Program-made: the position numbers and the translations under genes
The notes under the pieces: model-generated
Database searches by the model: none
What the model was told of the DNA's origin: nothing
The model's input: the letters and a program-made list of their open reading frames with translations, nothing else
DNA from: Amorphoplanes friuliensis DSM 7358
Lineage (GTDB): Bacteria; Actinomycetota; Actinomycetes; Mycobacteriales; Micromonosporaceae
Assembly: GCF_000494755.1 (NCBI RefSeq)
Contig: NC_022657.1
Span: forward strand, 3,572,001-3,636,000
Reading direction: 5' to 3'
Length of the DNA: 64,000 bases
Shown here: piece by piece, positions 57,460 to 64,000 of the stretch
Numbering within the stretch: position 1 is the stretch's first letter
Layout of the letters: every line of letters starts with the position of its first letter

Positions 57460-58166
57460 CGGCTGGCCCCGGTGAGCAGGTCGGCGAGGCGGAACCGCCC
57501 CGACGGCGGTGCGTCGGCGAGCAGCTTCAGGAAGGCTGGAACCACCGTCTCCGGCAGTGGCCGGTCGCTGATGTCGGTGCCCGGGAACGCCTCCTGGTGC
57601 ATGCGGGTGCGCAGATCACCCGGGTCGACCGACCACACACGCAGGGTCGGCTCCTCGACGGACAGCACGCTGGTGACCTGCTCGGCGGCGGCCTTGGCCG
57701 AGGCGTACCCGCCCCAGCCCGGGTACGCCTCGACCGCCGCGTCGGAGGTGACGGTCACGATCGCGCCGTCCCTGGACCGCAGTGCGGGCAGGGCGAGCTG
57801 GATCAAAGCCAGCGGCGCGACGACGTTGACCTCGTGAACCTCCCGGAACGCGTCGAGCGGGTGATCGGCGAGTGACGGCAGCGGGCTCGGTCCGAGGATG
57901 CCGGCGTTGTTGACCAGCAGGTCGGGCCCGCCGAGCCGGTCGGCCGCCTCGATCAGCGCCCGGCGGTGCGCGGCGTCGGTGACGTCCCCGGGTATGGCGA
58001 CGACGCGGTCCCCGGCGCCGAGCTCCGCGATCGCGGCGGTCAGGTCCGCGGCGCCGCGGGCGTCGACGACCAGCCGCCAGCCGGCGCCGGCCAGACCGGC
58101 GGTGAGGGCAAGGCCGAGCCCCCGGGACGCCCCGGTGATGATCGCTACTGGGTTGTCGGATCTCAT
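57456..58166 (-). CDS. Short-chain dehydrogenase/reductase
   Basis: The 236-residue classical SDR has AIITGASRGLGLALTAGLAG, GDVTDAAHRRAL, LLVNNAGILG, the catalytic SDAAVEAYPGWGGYASAKAAAE (Ser, Tyr, Lys) and VDPGDLRTRMHQ. It reduces or oxidises an unknown carbonyl. The ATG 58166 is leaderless: TAGCGT ends six to seven bases upstream on the minus strand (58174-58179). It leads the QueA-like gene. Confidence 0.9.
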   Translation of the reverse strand: MRSDNPVAIITGASRGLGLALTAGLAGAGWRLVVDARGAADLTAAIAELGAGDRVVAIPGDVTDAAHRRALIEAADRLGGPDLLVNNAGILGPSPLPSLADHPLDAFREVHEVNVVAPLALIQLALPALRSRDGAIVTVTSDAAVEAYPGWGGYASAKAAAEQVTSVLSVEEPTLRVWSVDPGDLRTRMHQEAFPGTDISDRPLPETVVPAFLKLLADAPPSGRFRLADLLTGASR

Positions 58167-58173
58167 GCCGCCG

Positions 58174-58179
58174 ACGCTA
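58174..58179 (-). promoter_or_regulatory. -10 box of the SDR gene, leaderless
   Basis: TAGCGT on the minus strand fits TANNNT, seven bases before ATG 58166. Confidence 0.45.
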
Positions 58180-58276
58180 GGGCCGTCCGGGTTCTTTGCC
58201 ATCAGCCTGGAGACTCACCCGGCGTCAGACCATGGAACTACGCCCTTGGTCCGATCCCGCCCGGGCCCGGGCTGAG

Positions 58277-58282
58277 TACGGT
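58277..58282 (+). promoter_or_regulatory. -10 box of the histidine kinase gene, leaderless
   Basis: TACGGT fits TANNNT and is seven bases before the ATG at 58290. Confidence 0.45.
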
Positions 58283-58289
58283 TCATCCC

Positions 58290-59411
58290 ATGACCGCCTG
58301 CGACCGCGCCGAGCTCCGGGAGGTGAGTGAGGCCGTGCTCGCCGTCACCGCCCGCCTGTCGGTCCGCGACGTCCTGCAGACGATCGTCGCGTCGGCCCGC
58401 CGCCTGCTCGATGCTCGATATGCCGCTCTGGGTGTGCCCGGTCCGGCGGACACCTTCGCGGAGTTCCTGACCGACGGCATCAGCGACGAGCAGTGGCGGG
58501 CGATCGGCCCGCTCCCACGCCGGCACGGCCTGCTCGGGGCGATGCTGCGCGACCCGGAGCCGGTCCGGCTGACCGACGTGCGGTCGCATCCGCGGTTCGG
58601 CTGGTGGCCCGCCGCCCATCCGGAGCTGACCGACTTCCTCGGCGTGCCGATCCTGCACGGCGACGAGATCCTCGGCAGCATCTTCCTGGCCAACAAGACC
58701 AGGCCGGGCGGTTTCACCGCCGATGACGAGGAGCTGCTGCGCCTGCTCGCCGCCCACGCGGCGATCGCCCTGGTCAACGCCCGGCTGTACGAGCAGAGTC
58801 GCGAACTGTCCATCGTGGCCGAGCGCAACCGCATCGCCCGGGAGCTGCACGACGCGGTGGCCCAGAAGCTGTTCAGTCTCCGGCTGACCGCCGACGCCGC
58901 GGCGACCCTCGTCACCCGGGATGCCACGAGGGCGCTCGCGGAGCTCGACACCGTCCGCCGCCTGGCCGCCGAGGCCACCGAGGAGTTGCGCGCGATCGTG
59001 GTGGGTCTGCGCCCGGCCGAGCTGGCGGGGGACGGCCTCGACGTGGCGCTGCGCAAACAGGCCGACCTGCTCGACCGTGTCCATGCGCCCGCGGTCCGTT
59101 TTGCCGGCGCTGCGGTGCCACGCCTGCCGGCCGTCCGCGAGGAAGCGGCGTTCAGGATCGCCCAGGAGGCGTTGCACAACGCCTTGCGGCACGCCGGGCC
59201 CGGGGTGGTGACCGTGACGCTGCGGGCCGCCGGCGGCTCGGTGGTGCTCGAGGTCGGCGACGACGGCCGGGGTTTCGACCCGCGGGAGGCGTCGCGTCAG
59301 TTCGGCCTGGCCTCGATGCGCGAGCGGGCCCGGGGCGCGGGCGGCCGGCTCGACGTGCTGTCGCGGCCGGGAGAGGGCACCACCGTGCGTCTGGAGGTGC
59401 CCCTTGAGTGA
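58290..59411 (+). CDS. NarL-type sensor histidine kinase with GAF domain
   Basis: The 373-residue protein has an N-terminal GAF domain (residues 15-170: LLDARYAALGVPG, LGVPILHGDEILGSIFLANK), a HisKA_3 phospho-acceptor block (AERNRIARELHDAVAQKLFS, His near residue 190) and an HATPase domain (EALHNALRHAGPGVVTV, VGDDGRGFDPREA, GLASMRERARGAGGRL). It lacks membrane helices, so it is a cytoplasmic sensor, perhaps for haem, NO or redox. It overlaps the response regulator start (TTG within its last codons). The gene begins a two-gene operon with a leaderless promoter. Confidence 0.93.
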   Translation: MTACDRAELREVSEAVLAVTARLSVRDVLQTIVASARRLLDARYAALGVPGPADTFAEFLTDGISDEQWRAIGPLPRRHGLLGAMLRDPEPVRLTDVRSHPRFGWWPAAHPELTDFLGVPILHGDEILGSIFLANKTRPGGFTADDEELLRLLAAHAAIALVNARLYEQSRELSIVAERNRIARELHDAVAQKLFSLRLTADAAATLVTRDATRALAELDTVRRLAAEATEELRAIVVGLRPAELAGDGLDVALRKQADLLDRVHAPAVRFAGAAVPRLPAVREEAAFRIAQEALHNALRHAGPGVVTVTLRAAGGSVVLEVGDDGRGFDPREASRQFGLASMRERARGAGGRLDVLSRPGEGTTVRLEVPLE

Positions 59412-60036
59412 GCCGATCCGGGTGCTGGTGGTCGACGATCATCCGGTGGTGCGGCAGGGTCTGCGCACGTTCCTGGACCTGCAGGACGACCTGAGCGTCG
59501 TGGGCGAGGCGGCCGACGGGACGACGGCGGTGGCCGTGGCGGAGGAGCTGCGCCCGGACGTGGTTCTGCTCGATCTGTGGATGCCCGGATCGGACGGGCT
59601 GACGGCGCTGCGCGGGCTGCGCGCCTCCGGCAACCCGGCCCGGGTCCTGATCATCACGAGCTTCACCGAGCCGGCGACGGTGCTGCCCGCGCTGCGGGCC
59701 GGTGCGCACGGTTGTGTCTCCAAGGACATCGACCCGCCCGCGCTGGCCTCGGCGATCCGCGCGGTGCATGCGGGTCACGTCCTACTCGATCCCGACATGG
59801 CGCGGATGCTGGCGCAGGGGGAGCAGCGCCGGACCGAGACGCGGCTGACCGCTCGCGAGCACGAGGTGCTGGCCGCGATCGCGCGTGGCCGGGCCAACCG
59901 GGAGATCGCCCGCGAGCTCGGCCTGGCCGAGAAGACGGTGAAGACCCACGTCAGCGCGATCCTGACCAAGCTCGGTGTGCAGGACCGCACTCAGGCCGCT
60001 CTGCACGCGGTGCGCACCGGGATCGTCGACCCCTGA
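59404..60036 (+). CDS. NarL/FixJ-type response regulator
   Basis: The 210-residue protein has a receiver domain (VLVVDDHPVVRQGLRTFL, LLDLWMPGSDG with phosphorylatable Asp, VLIITSFTE, GCVSKDID) and a LuxR-type helix-turn-helix (LTAREHEVLAAIARGRANREIARELGLAEKTVKTHVSAIL, residues 145-185). It starts at TTG, with GGAGGT upstream, overlapping the kinase stop by eight bases. It is the partner of the kinase. Targets are unknown. Confidence 0.93.
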   Translation: MSEPIRVLVVDDHPVVRQGLRTFLDLQDDLSVVGEAADGTTAVAVAEELRPDVVLLDLWMPGSDGLTALRGLRASGNPARVLIITSFTEPATVLPALRAGAHGCVSKDIDPPALASAIRAVHAGHVLLDPDMARMLAQGEQRRTETRLTAREHEVLAAIARGRANREIARELGLAEKTVKTHVSAILTKLGVQDRTQAALHAVRTGIVDP

Positions 60037-60053
60037 CAGTTTGAGCGTTGACA

Positions 60054-60076
60054 GTTAGGGCTCTAACGGTTAGTGT
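60054..60076 (+). promoter_or_regulatory. Operator and -10 box of the MarR gene
   Basis: GTTAG-GGCT-CTAAC (60054-60067) is a perfect inverted repeat, and TAGTGT (60071-60076) is a TANNNT -10 box seven bases before the ATG. The pair indicates autoregulation of a leaderless gene. Confidence 0.6.
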
Positions 60077-60083
60077 TCTGACC

Positions 60084-60521
60084 ATGGAAGCACCGAGGAT
60101 GACCACCGCACTCGAACTGGTCCGCTGGATCGGGTGGGCGCAGCGCAAGGCCGGGGAGGACTGGATCCGCGCCCGCGAGCTCAGTCACGAGCAGGCCTTC
60201 GTGCTGGGCTATCTGGTGCGGAACCCTGGTGCGATCCAGCGCGACATCGCCGAGGTCAGCCGCACCAGCGCCGCGAGCGTCTCCAGCCTGCTCCAGGGCC
60301 TCGAGCGCCGTGACCTGGTCGAACGCCGCACCGAGCCCGGCAACGAGCGCAGCAAACGCGTCCACGCGACAGCGGCCGGCGCCGAGCTCATCGCCGGGTT
60401 CGAGTCGGCGATGGCCGCCGCCGACGAGACGATCCTGGCCCCGCTGGACGAGACCGAGCGGGCCACCCTGCAGACCCTCCTGAACAAGATCACCGCGCAG
60501 CTCCCGCAACCGTCCCGGTAA
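60084..60521 (+). CDS. MarR family transcriptional regulator
   Basis: The 145-residue protein has a winged-helix pattern (HEQAFVLGYLVRNPGAIQRDIAEVSRTSAASVSSLLQGLERRDLVERRTEPGNERSK, residues 32-88). It lies 352 bases upstream of the MATE transporter in the same direction, so it is the likely regulator of that exporter. ATG 60084 fits the leaderless -10 box; ATG 60099 after AGG is an alternative. Confidence 0.86.
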   Translation: MEAPRMTTALELVRWIGWAQRKAGEDWIRARELSHEQAFVLGYLVRNPGAIQRDIAEVSRTSAASVSSLLQGLERRDLVERRTEPGNERSKRVHATAAGAELIAGFESAMAAADETILAPLDETERATLQTLLNKITAQLPQPSR

Positions 60522-60873
60522 CCCACCAGCCCGGAACGCGCCGGCGACACCGGCGCACGCCCGACCCTGCCTGAAAGCGCCTCCAACCGCGGCGCGCGCC
60601 TGACCCTGCCATGAACGCGCCGGCAACCGCGGCGCGCGCTCGACCCTGCCTGGAGGCGCGCCGACCGCGGCGCACGCTCGACCCTGCCATGAACGCGCCC
60701 GCAACCGCGGCGCGTGCTCGAACCTGCCTTGAACGCGCCCACGGAGAGCGTCGGCGTGCCCCGAATCCCGCCTTGAACGCGCCTGCGGACACCGTCGGCG
60801 TGCCCTCGAACCTGCCCGGACGCGCCGGTGGATGCCGTCGTGCGCTCGGTCCTGCCCACACGAAGGAGCAGTC
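60522..60873 (+). repeat. Minisatellite of about 40-44 bp units between MarR and MATE genes
   Basis: Eight diverged tandem units fill almost the whole gap. The core is TGAACGCGCC, then CRACCGCGGCGCG, then CTCGACCCTGCC. The first five copies share CCGCGGCGCR, and the last three carry CCGTCGGCGTG instead. Unit length is 39-44 bp. The array ends 15 bases before GAAGGAG of the MATE gene. I see no gene in it. Confidence 0.88.
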
Positions 60874-62313
60874 ATGAGCACTGCGAACCTGGACAACCCG
60901 GCGACAGCCGCGGCCGTCGGCACCAACCGCTGGTACCTCTCGGCCGCCCCGATCACCCGTGCCCTTGTGCACCTCTGTTTGCCGATGGCCGCTGCGATGA
61001 TCGTCGGCGCCGTCTACAACCTGATCAACGCGGGTTTCATCGGCTCGCTGCACGACACCGCGCTGCTGGCCGCGGTCACCCTGGGTGCCCCGATCCTCGG
61101 ACTGGTCATGGCGGTCGGCAACGTCTTCGGTGTCGGTGGCGGCGCGCTCGTGTCGCGGCTGCTCGGCGCGGCGGAGCACGACCCGGCGCGGGCCGGGGAG
61201 ATCAAGCACGTCTCGTCGTTCGCCTTCTGGGGTTCGGTGCTGGTCGGGGTGGTGATCGGCGGTGCCGGCCTGCTCCTGCTGCACCCGCTGGTGGCGCTGC
61301 TCGGCGCGGATGCCGCCGCCGTGCCCGCGACGAACGCCTTTGTCGGCGTCATGCTGGCCTTCGTCCCGGTGCTCGCCGCGTCGGTGTGTCTCGAGCAGCT
61401 CGTCCGGGCCGAGGGTGCCGCCCGGCAGGTGATGATCGGTCTGATCGCCTCGACCGTGGCGAACCTCGTCCTCGACGTGCTGTTCATCCTGGTCCTGCAC
61501 TGGGGTGTCGCCGGCGCGGCGCTGGCGACCGGTCTCGCGAACCTGGTCGTCATCGGCTACTTCGCCTTCTGGCTGCAGCGCAACAGCGAGCACATCAGGC
61601 TCGCGCCGCGCTGGTTCACGCTGTCGCCGGCCGTGCTCAAGCCCGTGCTCGGTGTCGGTGTCGGCACGCTGCTCCAGTCGGCCTTCCTGATCGTCACGTC
61701 GCTGGTGCTCAACAACCTCGCGGCGGCCTACGGTGACGGACCGCTGGCGGCGATGGGTGTTGCGGTCCGCATCGCCCAGGTGCCGGAGTTCCTGATCATG
61801 GGGGTCACGTTCGGTGTCCTGCCGCTGCTCGCCTACTCGTACGGCAAGGGGGACGGCGGCCGTCTCGCGGCGGCGCTGCGGGGCTCGGCGGTCACGGTCG
61901 GTGGCATCGCGCTGATCTTCTCGGTGGTGGTGTTCGTCTTCCGGGAGCAGCTGTTCTCCGCCTTCGTGGCGGATCCCTCGGTCCTCTCGATCGGCGTCAC
62001 CATCATGACGGCGCAGCTGGTGGCGATGATCGCGAACGGCTTCACGGGTCTGATCACGTCGCTCTTCCAGGCGGCCGGCCTGGCGATGGCGGCGACCGTG
62101 ATGTCGGTGACCCAGGGTGTCCTTTTCATCCCGGTGGTGCTCCTCGGCAACCTCTGGTTCGGGCTGCCGGGCATCATCTGGGCGCTCACCGTCACCGAGG
62201 GCGCTGTGCTGGTCGCCGGGGCCGTGCTGTGGCTCGCCTACCGTCGGAGCATCGACCGTGGTCTGGCCGAGGGCAGCCCGGAACGCGCCGAGGAGGCACT
62301 CGAGCAGGCCTGA
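60874..62313 (+). CDS. MATE family multidrug efflux protein
   Basis: The 479-residue protein has 12 membrane helices with the family segments VHLCLPMAAAMIVGAVYNLINAGFIG at the start, GNVFGVGGGALVSRLLGA, EQLVRAEGAARQVMIGLI and TGLITSLFQAAGLAMAATVM. It should export cationic compounds coupled to Na+ or H+. GAAGGAG precedes the ATG. The MarR gene and a minisatellite lie upstream. Confidence 0.92.
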   Translation: MSTANLDNPATAAAVGTNRWYLSAAPITRALVHLCLPMAAAMIVGAVYNLINAGFIGSLHDTALLAAVTLGAPILGLVMAVGNVFGVGGGALVSRLLGAAEHDPARAGEIKHVSSFAFWGSVLVGVVIGGAGLLLLHPLVALLGADAAAVPATNAFVGVMLAFVPVLAASVCLEQLVRAEGAARQVMIGLIASTVANLVLDVLFILVLHWGVAGAALATGLANLVVIGYFAFWLQRNSEHIRLAPRWFTLSPAVLKPVLGVGVGTLLQSAFLIVTSLVLNNLAAAYGDGPLAAMGVAVRIAQVPEFLIMGVTFGVLPLLAYSYGKGDGGRLAAALRGSAVTVGGIALIFSVVVFVFREQLFSAFVADPSVLSIGVTIMTAQLVAMIANGFTGLITSLFQAAGLAMAATVMSVTQGVLFIPVVLLGNLWFGLPGIIWALTVTEGAVLVAGAVLWLAYRRSIDRGLAEGSPERAEEALEQA

Positions 62314-62337
62314 TCAGACCCGCCGGGTGGACCTGTT

Positions 62338-63144
62338 TCAGGGCTTCCGGGCGAGCCCGCAGAACTGGTAGACGTCGGTGCCGGCGGTCGGGTCGCCGGG
62401 CTCGGGACGCCACTTCGTGCAGGTCACCACCCCCGGCTCCAGGAGGTCGAGACCCTCGAAGTACTCCAGGAGGCCGGCCTTGCTCCGCAGGGTGATCGGC
62501 GGCTTGGCGGTCTCGTTCCACTGGCGGGCCGCGACCGCCGACTCCTCCGGCCGGATCTCCGTGGTCGGGTGCGCGAGCGCCAGATAGCTGCCGGACGGCA
62601 CGGCCGCCATGACGTTCCGGACGACGGCGCGGGCCTCGTCGTCGTCGCCCACGAAGTTGAGGACGCCGAGCAGCATGACGGCGACCGGCTGCGTCAGGTC
62701 GAGTGTCCTCGCCGCACCGTCCAGGATGGCGGTGGTGTCCCGGGCGTCCGCGTCGAGATAGTCGGTCGCGCCCTCGTCGGTGCTGGTCAGCAACGCCCGG
62801 GCGTACGCGAGCACCATCGGGTCGTTGTCGGCGTAGACGATCCGGCTGTCGGGTGCGAGCGCCTGCGCCACCTCGTGGGTGTTGTTCGCGGTGGGCAGAC
62901 CCGTACCGATGTCGAGGAACTGACGGATGCCGGCACCGACCAGGACGCGGACGGCGCGCTGGAGGAACGCGCGGTCGGCCCGCGCCGAGGTCACGATGTC
63001 GGGCAGGAACCGCTGGACCTGATCACCGACGGCGCGGTCGGCGGCGAAGTTGTCCTTGCCGCCGAGCCAGTAGTTCCAGATGCGCGCGGTGTGCGGGACC
63101 GTGCTGTCGATCGCGGGTGGCGATGCACCGGAGCTCTCAACCAT
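62338..63144 (-). CDS. S-adenosyl methyltransferase (PF04672 family)
   Basis: The 268-residue protein has the hallmark IWNYWLGGKDNFAADRAVGD, then FLDIGTGLPTANNTHEVAQ (motif I), VYADNDPMVLAYARALL and LLGVLNFVGDDDEARAVV. These proteins are numerous in Streptomyces and relatives; function is not known, and many stand near regulators. ATG 63144 overlaps nothing. It precedes the stop of Wag31 by a few bases (same strand, downstream of it). Confidence 0.88.
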   Translation of the reverse strand: MVESSGASPPAIDSTVPHTARIWNYWLGGKDNFAADRAVGDQVQRFLPDIVTSARADRAFLQRAVRVLVGAGIRQFLDIGTGLPTANNTHEVAQALAPDSRIVYADNDPMVLAYARALLTSTDEGATDYLDADARDTTAILDGAARTLDLTQPVAVMLLGVLNFVGDDDEARAVVRNVMAAVPSGSYLALAHPTTEIRPEESAVAARQWNETAKPPITLRSKAGLLEYFEGLDLLEPGVVTCTKWRPEPGDPTAGTDVYQFCGLARKP

Positions 63145-63155
63145 GGTGCACGGTC

Positions 63156-63845
63156 TCAGGTCGAGGACGAGACGCTGTCGAGATCCTGCAGCTGCTGCGT
63201 CAGGTGGCTGTTCAGCGCGGACTGGTAACTCTGCGCGAGCTGTCCGAGCCGCTCGATCTCGTCCAGCAGCGCCGCGCGCTTGGTGCCCAGGCTGTTCATC
63301 GCCTCACTGTGGTTGCGACGGGCGTCACCCTCGATCGTCCCGGCCTTGAGCTGGGCGTCGCTGGTGATCTGGTCGGACTTGTCCCGGGCGTCGTTGAGCA
63401 GGGCGTCCGACTCCATCCGCGCGTCGCGCATGTGGTCGTCGGCCGTGCGCTGCGCCATCATCAGGACCCGCGCGTTGCGGTCGTCGCTGTCGGGCGAGGA
63501 CACCGGGGCGGCCGGGGTGGCGTTGCGGGCCTGCTCGAGGCGGGCCTGGATGCTGCGGGCGTTCTGCTCGGCCCGGGCGCGGGCCTCCTGCATGCGCTCC
63601 AGCTGGGCGCTGAGGTCGGAGAACTCGGCGTTGAGGGCCATCGACGAGGGAGCCGGGCCGGACGGGCCACCGGCGCCGCCGCGCTGGACCTGGCCGTGCA
63701 GGGCGTTGTTCTCCTCGAGGAGACGGATCAGCTCCTGCTCGAGCTCGTCCAGGAAGGCGTCGACCTCTTCCTCGTCGTACCCGCGCTTCCCTATCGGCGG
63801 CTTCTTGAAGGCCATGTTGTGGATGTCGGCCGGCGTTAACGGCAT
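63156..63845 (-). CDS. wag31: DivIVA/Wag31-family polar growth protein
   Basis: The 229-residue protein opens with the DivIVA N-terminal membrane-binding domain ([40 protein letters not shown]) and continues as coiled coil (residues 28-60, 75-105 and 135-225: [40 protein letters not shown]). A Gly/Pro-rich linker lies at residues 60-70. Wag31 localises to the poles and directs cell-wall growth in actinobacteria. GAGGAG precedes the ATG. It is shorter than the mycobacterial protein but has the same plan. Confidence 0.92.
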   Translation of the reverse strand: MPLTPADIHNMAFKKPPIGKRGYDEEEVDAFLDELEQELIRLLEENNALHGQVQRGGAGGPSGPAPSSMALNAEFSDLSAQLERMQEARARAEQNARSIQARLEQARNATPAAPVSSPDSDDRNARVLMMAQRTADDHMRDARMESDALLNDARDKSDQITSDAQLKAGTIEGDARRNHSEAMNSLGTKRAALLDEIERLGQLAQSYQSALNSHLTQQLQDLDSVSSST

Positions 63846-64000
63846 CGTGCTCCTCGGATCATCTCGGGTGCAGGCGTGCGGCCGGAATCCTACGCAACTC
63901 ACTCCACCCTCGGGGCCGCCGCGGGGCCGGTCCGTGTGCTGTCTCGCAGAACCTGGCGATATCTCACCCTAGGTGATCTCAGCCCTGCGTACTGTCCTCA

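Noticed and set aside
60522..60873. Possible CRISPR array before the MATE gene
   Set aside because: Units are contiguous and diverge along their whole length, without unique spacers of constant size.

Overview
The window is high-GC DNA from an actinobacterium, probably of the Micromonosporaceae/Actinoplanes type (inferred, no 16S present). The evidence is a Wag31/DivIVA gene, a mycothiol-type DinB enzyme, SigB/SigF-like and SigE-family ECF sigma factors, GAF-ANTAR proteins, an S-adenosyl methyltransferase family (PF04672) that is expanded in actinomycetes, and many genes whose start codon lies 6-7 bases after a TANNNT -10 box, i.e. leaderless mRNAs.

Left part (1-9300): the 5' end of a membrane glycosyltransferase runs off the edge. 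It is followed by a broken STAS/MEDS-HATPase anti-sigma locus, a lipoprotein, an MFS transporter behind a leader peptide and a 73-base hairpin, a histidine-ammonia-lyase-like enzyme without an intact MIO triad, a cupin/amidohydrolase pair, a frameshifted LacI regulator with a twin operator, and a GAF-ANTAR protein.

Heptose region (9263-19208): nine overlapping minus-strand genes form one long operon. It encodes a carbamoyltransferase, a GT2, a GmhB-GT9 fusion, two more glycosyltransferases, GmhA, HldE, an SDR and a second GT9. Together these can make and transfer an ADP-heptose, probably carbamoylated, into a surface glycan or glycoside.

Stress and iron region (19348-28410): an aldehyde dehydrogenase, two tandem GAF-ANTAR paralogues, a SigB/F/G-type sigma factor, an adenylate-kinase-like protein, and an iron-siderophore ABC system under a near-consensus DtxR/IdeR box. 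Three GAF-ANTAR genes and the sigma gene share a bipartite upstream motif, GTCAA-N11/12-GTCY.

tRNA array (28450-29982): 14 tRNA genes in 1.23 kb follow a promoter, a 47-codon ORF with a 15-bp triplication, and an intrinsic terminator. Codons readable by every tRNA of the array occur in that small ORF, so a leader-peptide attenuator is possible. Three of the tRNAs carry C instead of the near-universal U33.

Right part (29988-64000): an ATP-grasp/citrate synthase operon divergent from an HTH-citrate synthase fusion, a P450, a secreted protease, an AI-2E-type exporter, small enzymes, a large PQQ-type dehydrogenase with two discoidin domains, a rifampin-phosphotransferase-like enzyme with an internal 30-bp repeat array, a MacAB-like ABC efflux operon with a repeat field after it, an ECF sigma/anti-sigma-like pair, a GDPD, MarR regulators, a QueA-like protein, a NarL-type two-component system, a MATE exporter preceded by a 40-bp minisatellite, a methyltransferase and Wag31. 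Minisatellites recur in this part, both inside genes and between them.
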